Positions 17,172 to 25,855 of a DNA stretch of 64,000 nt are shown here, one piece after another. The stretch is from Cellulosimicrobium cellulans (lineage in GTDB: Bacteria; Actinomycetota; Actinomycetes; Actinomycetales; Cellulomonadaceae): the NCBI RefSeq assembly GCF_016907755.1, contig NZ_JAFBCN010000001.1, positions 1,240,001-1,304,000 of the forward strand. Direction: 5' to 3'. Both the position numbers and the translations under genes were made by a program. A model generated the notes under the pieces. That model did not search any database, had not been told where the DNA came from, and worked only from the letters and a program-made list of their open reading frames with translations. Position 1 is the stretch's first letter. The number at the start of each line of letters is the position of its first letter.

Positions 17172-18818
17172 ATGCCTCCTGCCGACGCCGCACCTGCCTC
17201 CTCCCTGCCCGCCGCACCGGACGCCGTCGTGAGCCCGGCCCCGCCCGGCGCAGGCCTGGCGCCGGCGGAGCTCGGGGCAGCGGCGGCGAGGCTGCGCGCG
17301 GACCTCGCAGCGGCCGGGTTCACGGTCGACGGCGTCGAGCGGGTGCTCGGCCCGGTCGCGTCGGCCGCGTTGCACCGCGAGCAGGCCGTGCCCGCGCGGC
17401 GCGCGCTGCGGGGCCGGGAGGGTGACCCGACGGCCGCGCTGGCGGCGTTGTTCCTCCTCGGCGACGACGTCCCGCGCGCCGTGCTCGACGCCGCCCTCGG
17501 GCGTACCGGGGTCGACGGCGCCCGGCGGCTCGGGCTGGTCGAGGCCGCGGGCGCGGCCGACGACGACGCCGTGCGCGCCGTCGTCGACCTGCGGCCGTAC
17601 GCGGCGTCGGACGCGGCGGGCCCGGTGACGTGGTGGCTGTCCTCGGACCTGGGCGAGCTCGCGACGGGCCACCGGCTCGCGCCGGACCACGTGCTGGGCG
17701 CGGGCGGGGCGTCCCTGACGCTCGCCCAGGTGACGGTCCGCACGCAGGTCGGGCGCGTGCTCGACCTCGGGACGGGCTGCGGGATCCAGGCCCTGCACGC
17801 CGCGCGGCACGCAGGGTCGGTCGTCGGCACCGACATCTCGCGCCGGGCCCTCGGCTTCGCGGCGTTCAACGCGGCGGTGAACAGGGCGGGGTCCGACGCA
17901 CCGATCGAGCTCCGCGCGGGGTCGATGCTCGAGCCCGTGGCAGGCGAGCGGTTCGACCTCGTCGTGTCGAACCCGCCGTTCGTCATCACCCCGCGCGGCG
18001 GGGGCGACGGGGCGGACGCGCTGCCCGCGTACGAGTACCGCGACGGCGGGCGCGCGGGCGACGACGTCGTGCGCGACCTCGTGACAGGCGTCGGCGCGGT
18101 GCTCGCGCCGGGCGGCGTGGCCCAGCTCCTCGGCAACTGGGAGCACCGCCGCGGCGTCCCGTGGGACGAGCGCGTCGGGGCGTGGCTCGACGAGGCCGGG
18201 CTGGACGGCTGGGTGGTCCAGCGCGAGGTGCAGGACCCGGCCGAGTACGCGGAGACGTGGATCCGCGACGGCGGGACGACGCCGGAGCGGGAGCCCGCGG
18301 CCTGGGCCACCGCCTACGACGCGTGGCTCGACGACTTCGCGGCCCGCGACGTGGAGGCCGTCGGGTTCGGGATCGTGACCCTGCGGCGCCCGCTCGACGG
18401 CGACCGCCCCACCCTGCACCGGCTCGAGGAGCGCACCGGGCCGGTCCGCCAGCCGCTGGGGGGCCACCTCGCGGCTGCGCTCGCCGCGCACGACTGGCTC
18501 ACGGCCCGCGACGACGCCGCGCTCGCGGGCGCGCGCCTCGCCGTCGCGGCCGACGTGACCGAGGAACGGTTCCACACGCCGGGAGCGCCCGACCCCACGG
18601 TCGTCCTGCTGCGCCAGGGCGACGGGTTCGGGCGGGCCGTCCAGGCGTCGACGGGGCTCGCGGCGCTCGTCGGGGCGAGCGACGGCGAGCTCACCGTCGG
18701 GCAGCTCGTCGGGGCGATCGCTGCGCTCTTCGAGGTCCCGGCGGACGACCTCGCGGGCGAGCTGCTGCCGACGGTGCGGGGTCTTGTGGGCGACGGCTTC
18801 CTGGTGCCGGTCGGCTGA
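17172..18818 (+). CDS. Class I SAM-dependent methyltransferase (N5-glutamine/adenine methylase type)
   Basis: Protein of 548 residues. An N-terminal helical domain of about 170 residues precedes a Rossmann methyltransferase core: motif I VLDLGTGCGIQALHAA near 196, acidic loop GTDISRRAL near 220, and the NPPF motif (SNPPFV) near 266-270, which marks methylation of amide or exocyclic amino nitrogens. A C-terminal domain of about 170 residues follows, as in the actinobacterial methyltransferases of the DUF7059 type often found near topA. The target may be a protein glutamine, rRNA or DNA; the sequence does not decide. Start is the ATG at 17172. Confidence 0.85.
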   Translation: MPPADAAPASSLPAAPDAVVSPAPPGAGLAPAELGAAAARLRADLAAAGFTVDGVERVLGPVASAALHREQAVPARRALRGREGDPTAALAALFLLGDDVPRAVLDAALGRTGVDGARRLGLVEAAGAADDDAVRAVVDLRPYAASDAAGPVTWWLSSDLGELATGHRLAPDHVLGAGGASLTLAQVTVRTQVGRVLDLGTGCGIQALHAARHAGSVVGTDISRRALGFAAFNAAVNRAGSDAPIELRAGSMLEPVAGERFDLVVSNPPFVITPRGGGDGADALPAYEYRDGGRAGDDVVRDLVTGVGAVLAPGGVAQLLGNWEHRRGVPWDERVGAWLDEAGLDGWVVQREVQDPAEYAETWIRDGGTTPEREPAAWATAYDAWLDDFAARDVEAVGFGIVTLRRPLDGDRPTLHRLEERTGPVRQPLGGHLAAALAAHDWLTARDDAALAGARLAVAADVTEERFHTPGAPDPTVVLLRQGDGFGRAVQASTGLAALVGASDGELTVGQLVGAIAALFEVPADDLAGELLPTVRGLVGDGFLVPVG

Positions 18819-18852
18819 CACCGGGGCCCGGTGCCGGCCGCGGGACCTGCGG

Positions 18853-19512
18853 TCAGGGGCGCGCTGCGGGCGGCGCGACGAGCGCGGCGAGCAGCGCGTC
18901 GATCGTGCGCCGCGTCACCGCGACCATGTCGACGCGGTCGGGGTCCAGGAGCCACTGGACCTGGAGGCCGTCCATGACGGCGACGATCGCGGCCGCGGAC
19001 TGCTCGACGTCGGTGCCCGCGGGCACCTCGCCCCGCTCCAGGGCCTCCTCCAGCGCGCGCTCGACCAGGGCGCGCAGGCCGACGTACCGGTCACGGAACC
19101 ACTGCTGCGCGGGGTGCCCGTCGGTGACGGACTCGGCGGACAGCACCGCGTAGAGCTGGGTGATGCCAGGTCTCTCGACGTTGCGGGCGACCGTCTCGAC
19201 CAGGTGGTCCAGGTACGCGAGCCCCTGCGGGCGGGACGACGCGCGGGCGGGACCGCCGTCGCCGTCGTCCGCGTCCTCGGCGTCGCGCGCGTGGAGGAGC
19301 GCGGTGAGCAGCCCCTCCTTGGTCCGGAAGTGGTGGAGGATCGCGGGCGCGGAGATCCCCACCTCGTCGGCGATCTCGGCGAGCGAGGCCCCGTGGTAGC
19401 CACGCGTCGCGAACGCTGCCGCCGCGACGTCGAGGATCTCTTGACGGCGGCGGCCGCCGCGCCCGCGCGGGACGCGGGGCGAGGGGACGTCTGCGTCGTC
19501 GTCGGCGCTCAC
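18853..19512 (-). CDS. TetR/AcrR family regulator (BetI-like C-terminal domain)
   Basis: Regulator of 219 residues. HTH domain GYHGASLAEIADEVGISAPAI (about 37-57) followed by LHHFRTKEGLL. The C-terminal domain has VERPGITQLYAVLSAE, VTDGHPAQQW and MDGLQVQWLLDPD, which it shares closely with the regulator at 29575-30294, so the two are paralogues. Such BetI-like TetRs often control sugar-utilisation genes in this group of actinobacteria, but that is context knowledge only. Start is the GTG at 19512. Divergent from the LysR gene, 87 bases apart. Confidence 0.88.
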   Translation of the reverse strand: MSADDDADVPSPRVPRGRGGRRRQEILDVAAAAFATRGYHGASLAEIADEVGISAPAILHHFRTKEGLLTALLHARDAEDADDGDGGPARASSRPQGLAYLDHLVETVARNVERPGITQLYAVLSAESVTDGHPAQQWFRDRYVGLRALVERALEEALERGEVPAGTDVEQSAAAIVAVMDGLQVQWLLDPDRVDMVAVTRRTIDALLAALVAPPAARP

Positions 19513-19599
19513 GGGGGCAGCCTATGCGGCTGAGTCGTCCGGAAGGCCTGCGAGACCGCCGCGAGACAGGGCAGTGCCGCACCGATACGTTCAGGTCGC

Positions 19600-20571
19600 A
19601 TGGACCTCGAGGTGCGTCACCTGCGCATGATCGTGGTGGTGGCCGAGTCGGGCAGCGTGACCAAGGCGGCCGCGTCGCTCGGTCTCGCGCAGCCCGCCCT
19701 CACCGCCCAGCTCAACCGGATCGACCGTGTGCTGGGCGGGTGCGTGTTCACGCGCGACCGCCAGGGGGCGCGCCCGACCGAGCTCGGTGAGGTGGTGCTG
19801 CGGCACGCGCGCGTCGTGCTGCCCGCGATGGCGGCGCTCGTCGACGACGCGCGGCGGCACGTGTCGGACCGCGCGACGGCGGGTCCGGTCCGCGTGGGGA
19901 CGGTGAGCTCCGCGATCGGCGGGCTGTTCGCGAACCGCCTGCACGCGGCGCTGCCCGCGGCGCTCGGGGTCGACGACCTCCTCGTCACGACGGCGACGTC
20001 GTGGTCCGTCGAGGAGACGGCGGAGCGGCTCGCGAGCGGGACCCTCGACGTCGCGCTGGTCGGCATGTGCGGCGACGCGGCCCCGCCGGCGGAGGGCGGC
20101 GTCGTGTGGACGGCGGTCTCGACGGACCCCGTGTTCGTCCTCGTCGACGAGTACCACCCGGTCGCGGCGCGGGACGCCGTCGGGCTGGGCGAGCTCGCCG
20201 ACGCGCTGTGGCTCACGGCCCCGGGCACCGGCTGCTTCGAGCGGTGCTTCGTGAGCGCGTGCGTGCGTGCGGGGTTCACGCCGCGGGCGATGGGGGAGTC
20301 GGACCGGACGTCGTGCATCGACCAGGTGCGCGGCGGCCACGCGGTCGCGCTCGTCCAGCCCGTGCTGCTCGACGCACCGGGCGTGCGGACGGTCGCCCTC
20401 GACGGGGCTCCGCTGCGCTGGACGCACCACGTGGGCTGGCGCCGTGACGCGGCCGAGCGCCTGCCGGTGGACGCGATCGCACGCGCCGCCTCGGGGGCGC
20501 ACCGCGACGCGGTGCAGCGCTCGCCGCGCTACCGGCGCTGGCGTGCCGAGCACCCGGTGGAGATCGCGTAG
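19600..20571 (+). CDS. LysR family transcriptional regulator
   Basis: Regulator of 323 residues. N-terminal winged HTH: LEVRHLRMIVVVAESGSVTK then AAASLGLAQPALTAQLNRID, the usual LysR opening, followed by a periplasmic-binding-like effector domain (about 90-300). The ending RYRRWRAEHPVEIA is Arg-rich. Several cysteines (GCFERCF, SACVRAG, TSCIDQ) cluster around residues 210-245, which is unusual in a cytosolic LysR and could be redox-related; that is speculation. ATG at 19600. Its target may be the protease gene downstream, but no typical T-N11-A box was identified with confidence. Confidence 0.9.
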   Translation: MDLEVRHLRMIVVVAESGSVTKAAASLGLAQPALTAQLNRIDRVLGGCVFTRDRQGARPTELGEVVLRHARVVLPAMAALVDDARRHVSDRATAGPVRVGTVSSAIGGLFANRLHAALPAALGVDDLLVTTATSWSVEETAERLASGTLDVALVGMCGDAAPPAEGGVVWTAVSTDPVFVLVDEYHPVAARDAVGLGELADALWLTAPGTGCFERCFVSACVRAGFTPRAMGESDRTSCIDQVRGGHAVALVQPVLLDAPGVRTVALDGAPLRWTHHVGWRRDAAERLPVDAIARAASGAHRDAVQRSPRYRRWRAEHPVEIA

Positions 20572-20688
20572 GGGCGAGCCCGCACATAGCGCCCGCGTAT
20601 GACCTGATCGTGATCTGGGCGTGCGCCGGAGGTCTCCCTAGCGTGACCCTCGACCGGGCCGCCCGGCCCGGCGAAGGGAATGGACGAC

Positions 20689-22185
20689 ATGACACGACCA
20701 CTCCGCAGGAGGATCGCCGCGGTCACCGCCGCCGCGACGCTCCTGACGGGCGCGGCCGCGACGCACGCCGTCGCGGGTACGCCCGCCCCCGAGGACCAGC
20801 GCGCGACGGTGCGCGCGGTCCCCAAGACGACCCCCGGCCTGGAGCGCGCGCTGCAGCGCGACCTGGGCCTCAGCGCGCGGGACGCACGGACGCGGCTCGC
20901 CTTCCAGTCCGACGCGGCAGGAACCGAGGCGGCGCTCGAACGTCGCCTGGGCGCCGACTACGCGGGCGCCTGGGTCGACGACGCCGCGAACGTCCTCTAC
21001 GTCGGCGTCACCGACGCCGCGGACGCCCGCGCGGTGCGGGCCGAGGGCGCCATCGCGGTGACCGTGGACCACACGCTCGCCGACCTCGAGACCTGGCGCG
21101 CGACCCTCGACGGGGCGCTCGCCGACGACCCGGCGGCGCTGCCGGGCTGGTACGTCGACGTGACGCGCAACCGCGTCGTCGTCTCCGTGCGCGAGGGCGG
21201 CGGGTCCGACGTCGCCGCGCAGGTCGCGGCGGCGGGCGTGCCCGCGGACGCGGTGGCGTACGAGGAGACGGCCGAGGTGCCGCGGCCGCTGATCGACGTC
21301 GTCGGCGGCAACGCCTACACGATCGGCGGCGGGACGCGGTGCTCCGTCGGGTTCGCGGTCCAGGGCGGGTTCGTCACCGCCGGGCACTGCGGCTCGGCCG
21401 GTGCGCGCACGTCGGGCCCGGCCGGCACGTTCCGCGGGTCGAGCTTCCCCGGCAACGACTACGCCTGGGTCCAGGTCGACGCGGGCAACACGCCGGTGGG
21501 CGCCGTGAACAACTACGCGGGCGGCCGCGTGGCCGTGGCCGGGGCGACGCAGGTGCCGGTCGGCGCGTCGGTGTGCCGGTCGGGCTCCACGACCGGCTGG
21601 CACTGCGGGACGGTCCTGGCGTACAACGCCTCGGTCACGTACGCGCAGGGCACCATCACCGGCCTCATCCGCACGAACGTGTGCGCCGAGCCGGGCGACT
21701 CCGGCGGCTCGCTGCTCGCGGGCAACCAGGCGCAGGGCGTCACGTCGGGCGGGTCCGGCAACTGCAGCTCCGGCGGCACGACGTACTTCCAGCCCGTCGG
21801 GGAGATCCTGTCCGCGTACAGGCTCACGCTCGTCACGAGCGACGGTGGGGGCGGTGACCCCGAGCCCCCGACCGGATGCACCGGCTACGCCCGGACGTAC
21901 ACCGGCACGCTCTCCGCCGGGGCGACGGCCGTCCAGCCGAACGGGTCGTACTACACGGCCGCGACCGCGGGCTCCCACCGCGGCTGCGTCACGGGCCCGG
22001 CCGGCAGCGACTACGACCTGTACCTGCAGCAGTGGAACGGCTACTCGTGGGCGACGGTCGCGCAGTCCACGTCGCCGGGGGCCAACGAGTCGCTCACGTA
22101 CGACGGCGCGGCGGGCTACTACCGGTTCGTCGTGCACGCCTACGCAGGCTCGGGCCCCTACACCCTGGCCACGACAACCCCCTGA
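20689..22185 (+). CDS. Secreted S1 serine protease (streptogrisin/alpha-lytic type) with pro-domain and PPC domain
   Basis: Extracellular protease precursor of 498 residues: Sec signal peptide (about 1-29, ending THAVAG), alpha-lytic-type pro-region (about 45-190, with LGADYAGAWVD), mature chymotrypsin-fold domain from about IDVVGGNAYTIGG, and a C-terminal domain (about 395-498) that resembles PPC/pre-peptidase carbohydrate-binding folds. The catalytic triad is His233 (TAGHC), Asp257 (GNDYAW) and Ser338 (GDSGGS). Paired cysteines fit the disulfides of the family. The ATG at 20689 is preferred: GAAGGGA ends directly at the earlier ATG (20680) but is properly spaced for this one. Likely degrades cell-wall or environmental protein. 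Confidence 0.94.
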   Translation: MTRPLRRRIAAVTAAATLLTGAAATHAVAGTPAPEDQRATVRAVPKTTPGLERALQRDLGLSARDARTRLAFQSDAAGTEAALERRLGADYAGAWVDDAANVLYVGVTDAADARAVRAEGAIAVTVDHTLADLETWRATLDGALADDPAALPGWYVDVTRNRVVVSVREGGGSDVAAQVAAAGVPADAVAYEETAEVPRPLIDVVGGNAYTIGGGTRCSVGFAVQGGFVTAGHCGSAGARTSGPAGTFRGSSFPGNDYAWVQVDAGNTPVGAVNNYAGGRVAVAGATQVPVGASVCRSGSTTGWHCGTVLAYNASVTYAQGTITGLIRTNVCAEPGDSGGSLLAGNQAQGVTSGGSGNCSSGGTTYFQPVGEILSAYRLTLVTSDGGGGDPEPPTGCTGYARTYTGTLSAGATAVQPNGSYYTAATAGSHRGCVTGPAGSDYDLYLQQWNGYSWATVAQSTSPGANESLTYDGAAGYYRFVVHAYAGSGPYTLATTTP

Positions 22186-22207
22186 GGCCCTGCCTGACCC
22201 CTGTCCG

Positions 22208-22268
22208 CGTCGAGCACGAGGTTGCTGTCGTTCCCGTCGTCTTTCCGGGAGCAACCTCGTGCTCGACG
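22208..22268. terminator. Bidirectional hairpin with a sequence shared at 61807
   Basis: A perfect 19-bp stem (22208-22226 with 22250-22268, CGTCGAGCACGAGGTTGCT) and a 23-base loop sit between the convergent protease and VKOR genes. The left arm and the next bases (GAGGTTGCTGTCGTTC) recur in the hairpin at 61807-61859. Confidence 0.75.
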
Positions 22269-22315
22269 GCGTGCAGGGACGTGTTCGGCGCGGCTCGCCG
22301 CGCGCGGGGGTCCCG

Positions 22316-23017
22316 TCAGGCCAGCAGCGCCGGGCCGTACTTGAGCACCACGAGGATCGCGAGACCCACGAGCCACGCCGCCACCAGGTAGCCGAAGGCC
22401 CCCGAGCGCACGAACCCGAGCAGCCGCGCCTGCGCGGCGCGCGGCAGGTACAGGTTGTCCTCCAGGACGTTCCAGTGCAGGAGCGACGCGAAGACGAGCG
22501 TCGTCGAGACCGTGATGAGCAGGCACCACGGGCACAGCGCGCCGATCACGAACATCGACTGGTAGAAGAGCCAGTAGGCGAAGACGACGCCGAGGAGGTA
22601 CACGCACTGCGCGGCGAAGAGGAACCAGCGGGGGAACCGTGTCCCGCCCAGCGCCGCGACCGCCGTCGTGATGACGATGGGTTCGGCGATGAGGCCGAGG
22701 AACGCGTTGGGGAACCCGAACACCTGCGCCTGCCACGACTGGGCGACCGTCCCGCACGACAGCACGGTGTTGACGTCGCACGACAGCGTGGCCGTCGGGT
22801 TCGCGGCGAGGAGCACGGCGTCGTACGACAGCACGAACGCCGCGGTGAGGCTGAGCAGGCCGAACAGCAGCATCTCGCCGAACAGCACGCCGCGGGAGTG
22901 GGTCCAGCCGGTCGGGCGGGCGAACGGGTCGAACGCCGCGTCCCGCACGGCCCCCGTGCCCGACGGCGTCCGGCCCGGGCGCGCGTCGTCCGTCAGGGCG
23001 GTGGTCGTTCCGGTCAC
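22316..23017 (-). CDS. Vitamin K epoxide reductase (VKOR) family protein
   Basis: Membrane oxidoreductase of 233 residues that uses quinone to reoxidise a periplasmic thiol oxidase. The first half has a loop pair CDVNTVLSCGTV (about 82-93); the active-site CPWC is in GALCPWCLLITV near 165. Four to five membrane helices follow the family pattern. The GTG at 23017 overlaps by GTGA the end of a small upstream reading frame. Actinobacterial VKORs normally work with a DsbA-like thioredoxin; none is adjacent here, so the partner is probably elsewhere. Confidence 0.92.
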   Translation of the reverse strand: MTGTTTALTDDARPGRTPSGTGAVRDAAFDPFARPTGWTHSRGVLFGEMLLFGLLSLTAAFVLSYDAVLLAANPTATLSCDVNTVLSCGTVAQSWQAQVFGFPNAFLGLIAEPIVITTAVAALGGTRFPRWFLFAAQCVYLLGVVFAYWLFYQSMFVIGALCPWCLLITVSTTLVFASLLHWNVLEDNLYLPRAAQARLLGFVRSGAFGYLVAAWLVGLAILVVLKYGPALLA

Positions 23018-23265
23018 GGGCGGTCCTCGGGTCCGCGGGGCCCCGCCGGGTCGGGGGACGCCCCGGCGGGCGGGCAGAAGGTGGCGCCGGCCGGCAGGGT
23101 GGGCGCGCTGCCGGCTCGGCGCCGCACCCAGACTATGAAGCCCGCACCCTCGGCCGACAGGGACCATGGTCCCGGATCCGGGGACGCGCTCGCCTGCTGC
23201 CGAGCGATGCGCTCCCGCTCGAGCGCTGCGTCCGGGAACGCATCGGTCGAGCGCGGACGCAGCAT
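23014..23265 (-). CDS. Possible small hypothetical protein upstream of VKOR
   Basis: An 83-codon frame from an ATG at 23265 ends in a GTGA overlap with the VKOR start. It contains WSLSAEGAGFIVWVRRRAGS and is rich in Pro/Ala. No ribosome-binding site is obvious and no family was recognised. The coupling overlap is the only argument in favour; it may instead be untranslated leader. Confidence 0.35.
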   Translation of the reverse strand: MLRPRSTDAFPDAALERERIARQQASASPDPGPWSLSAEGAGFIVWVRRRAGSAPTLPAGATFCPPAGASPDPAGPRGPEDRP

Positions 23266-23384
23266 TCGCCGGGGGCCGGGCGTGACCGCCCGGTGGGTCG
23301 TCCGGGTCGGGGGCGAGTCGCGACCTAAGATCTGGGGGCGCCCGCGCTTCCCGCGGGGCCGCCCCGCCCCCCGAGAGGACCTGC

Positions 23385-25094
23385 GTGCAGCACGACGACG
23401 TCGACTCCCTGCGACGGTCGAGCGCGGCGTGGCGGCTCCTGCGCGCGGACACGGCCCCGCTCGTGCTGTCGTTCCTCGGCACGCTGTTCGTCGAGGACAA
23501 CGTGCGCGCGATCCCCGAGAGCGAGCTCGTCGCGCGGCTCGACGACCACCTGTGGGCGGTCGACGGCCGGTCCGCGCGGGCCTCAGGAGCAGAGCCGCGG
23601 TACCCGCGGGCCCCGCAGGCGTACGTCGACCACTGGGCGCACCCCGACCAGGGCTGGCTGCGCGCCTGGTACCCGCCAGGCTCCGGCGAGCCGCACTACG
23701 ACGCGACGCCCGCCGTCGAGCAGGCCGTGCGCTGGGTCGCGTCGCTGCGCGGGCGCGGGTTCGTGGGCACCGAGTCGCGGCTCAACACGGTGTTCGAGCT
23801 CCTGCGCCAGCTCGCCGTCGGGACCCAGACCGACCCGGCGGAGCGCCTGCGCGAGCTCGAGGAGCGGCGCGCCGCGATCGACGAGGAGATCGCGCAGGTG
23901 CGCGCCGGGCGCGTGGCCGTGCTCGACGCCGCGGCGCAGCGCGACCGCTACCAGCAGCTCACGCAGACCGCCGCCGACCTCCTCTCGGACTTCCGCGAGG
24001 TCGAGGCGAACTTCCGCTCGCTCGACCGCGAGCTGCGCGAGCGCATCACCGGCTGGGACGGCGCCAAGGGCGAGCTGCTGGAGGAGGTCGTGCGGTCGCG
24101 CACGGCCATCGCCGAGTCCGACCAGGGCCGCTCGTTCCACGCGTTCTACGACTTCCTCCTCGACCGCCGCCGGCAGGAGGAGTTCGCCGCGCTCGTCGAG
24201 CGCGTCCAGTCCCTCGACGCGATCGTGCCCGACGTCGTGCGGCCGACGCCCGAGGCCGCGGGTCCCGACGCGGTCGTGCGGGTCGCGGTGGACGACGAGC
24301 ACCGCCGGCTGCGCCGCGTCCACTACGACTGGCTCGACGCCGGCGAGCGCACGCAGGCGACCGTGCGGACCCTCTCGGAGCAACTCCGCCGCTTCCTCGA
24401 CGACCAGGTCTGGCTCGAGAACCGGCGGGTCATGGACATCCTGCGCGGCGTGGAGGCGAAGGCGCTCGCCGCGCGCGACGTCGCTCGCAGGCCGGCTGGA
24501 CCGGGCGCGGGAGGTCCCCCGGGGATGGCGGTCGACGCCGTCGCGCCGGAGGTCGTGCTGCCGACGGAGCGGCCGCTCTTCTCGCCCCGGCCCACGGCCC
24601 GGCTCGACTCCGACCACGTCGAGGCCGGCGACGACGACTTCGAGGTCGACGCGCTGTACGACCAGGTGCACGTCGACCCGGAGCGCCTCGCACGGGTGGT
24701 CCGTGCGACGCTCACCACCCCGGGCGGCCCGGGGGAGGTCGCGCTCGTCGACCTGCTCGCCGCCGCGCCCCTCGAGCACGGCCTGGCCGAGCTCGTGACG
24801 TACCTGTCGCTGGAGGACCCGCGCTTCGTCGTCGTGCACGACGAGGAGCGCACCGACGAGGTGCGCTGGGAGGGCGAGGCCCCGACCGGCCCGGTCGCCG
24901 ACGACGGGGTGCCGGACCCGGTGCTGCGCGTCGCGCGGCTGCCGCGCGTCACGTACGCGCGGCGCACCGGGGCGGGCGGCGACCCGCCGCGGGCGCCGCA
25001 CGACCCCGTCGCCGTCCTCGACACCCCGCCCACCGCCCGAGCCGCCGAGCGTCTCCACGAGACCGCCGACCCCGCCCCGGAGGAGACCCCGTGA
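23385..25094 (+). CDS. jetA: Wadjet/MksF-like kleisin subunit JetA (DUF3375)
   Basis: Kleisin-like subunit of a bacterial SMC complex, 569 residues, DUF3375 family. It opens with LRRSSAAWRLLRADTAPLVLSFL, has long charged helices with ELEERRAAIDEEIAQVRAG (about 160-230) and the FHAFYDFLLDRRRQEEF motif near 250. A winged-helix-like C-terminal part (about 420-520) is followed by a disordered Pro/Ala tail. By family knowledge it binds JetC and JetB like MukF binds MukB and MukE. First gene of a tightly coupled operon: its stop overlaps the jetB GTG (GTGA, 25091-25094). GTG start at 23385 behind GAGAGGA. Confidence 0.9.
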   Translation: MQHDDVDSLRRSSAAWRLLRADTAPLVLSFLGTLFVEDNVRAIPESELVARLDDHLWAVDGRSARASGAEPRYPRAPQAYVDHWAHPDQGWLRAWYPPGSGEPHYDATPAVEQAVRWVASLRGRGFVGTESRLNTVFELLRQLAVGTQTDPAERLRELEERRAAIDEEIAQVRAGRVAVLDAAAQRDRYQQLTQTAADLLSDFREVEANFRSLDRELRERITGWDGAKGELLEEVVRSRTAIAESDQGRSFHAFYDFLLDRRRQEEFAALVERVQSLDAIVPDVVRPTPEAAGPDAVVRVAVDDEHRRLRRVHYDWLDAGERTQATVRTLSEQLRRFLDDQVWLENRRVMDILRGVEAKALAARDVARRPAGPGAGGPPGMAVDAVAPEVVLPTERPLFSPRPTARLDSDHVEAGDDDFEVDALYDQVHVDPERLARVVRATLTTPGGPGEVALVDLLAAAPLEHGLAELVTYLSLEDPRFVVVHDEERTDEVRWEGEAPTGPVADDGVPDPVLRVARLPRVTYARRTGAGGDPPRAPHDPVAVLDTPPTARAAERLHETADPAPEETP

Positions 25095-25855
25095 GCACGA
25101 CCCGCCCCGCGCGCGACCCGGAGCTGTCCGTCGTCGTGACGTCGCTCCTCAAGGGCGTCGTCTACCGCGAGTCCGGCGAGGCGCTGTGGCGCGACCTGCT
25201 CGCGCGCGAGCCGCAGGTGCGCGACACCGTCGCGATGATGGGCCTGCAGGTCGTCGTCGACGAGGGCGACGGCTACGCCTACCTGCGCTCGCAGCCCGAG
25301 CACGAGCGCGACGAGCGCGTGCCGCGCCTCATCCCGCGCCGCGAGCTGCCGTTCGACGTGAGCCTGCTGCTCGCGCTGTTGCGCAAGCGGCTCGCGCAGG
25401 CGGACTCCGAGGGCGGCGAGACGCGGCTCGTGCTCGCGCGCACGGAGATCGTCGACCTGCTGCGGGTGTTCCTCGCGCAGGACCCCGGCGCGGCGGCCAA
25501 CGAGGCGCGGCTCGTGGACCGCGTGGACGGGCTCGTGCGGCGCGTCGTGGAGCTGGGCTTCCTGCGTCCCGCGGGCCGTCCTGACCCGGACGGTGCGCCC
25601 GACGGCGGAGCCGTCCCGGTCGAGGACGGCGACCCGGCCGCGGGCGACGCGCGGCGGTACGAGGTGCGCCGCATCCTCAAGGCGTTCGTGGACGCGCAGT
25701 GGCTCGCGGACTTCGACGCGCGCCTCGCGCAGTACCTGGAGCTCGCCGCCGACGGCGGGGCGCGCGGGACGGCGTCGGGCACGGCGGGCACCGGCACGAG
25801 CTCGGGGACGAGTGCAACGACGAGCGCAGGCACGACGACGAGGACGGTGGCGTGA
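25091..25855 (+). CDS. jetB: Wadjet/MksE-like subunit JetB (DUF4194)
   Basis: KITE/MukE-like subunit of 254 residues, DUF4194 family. Recognisable segments are [14 protein letters not shown] at the N-terminus, [11 protein letters not shown]-like region ([15 protein letters not shown] near 57), [19 protein letters not shown] near 85, [14 protein letters not shown] and [16 protein letters not shown] near 200. The last 30 residues are a Gly/Thr/Ser low-complexity tail that is not part of the family core. It overlaps jetA at its start and its stop overlaps the jetC ATG (TGATG, 25853-25857), so the three subunits should be made in fixed ratio. Confidence 0.9.
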   Translation: MSTTRPARDPELSVVVTSLLKGVVYRESGEALWRDLLAREPQVRDTVAMMGLQVVVDEGDGYAYLRSQPEHERDERVPRLIPRRELPFDVSLLLALLRKRLAQADSEGGETRLVLARTEIVDLLRVFLAQDPGAAANEARLVDRVDGLVRRVVELGFLRPAGRPDPDGAPDGGAVPVEDGDPAAGDARRYEVRRILKAFVDAQWLADFDARLAQYLELAADGGARGTASGTAGTGTSSGTSATTSAGTTTRTVA

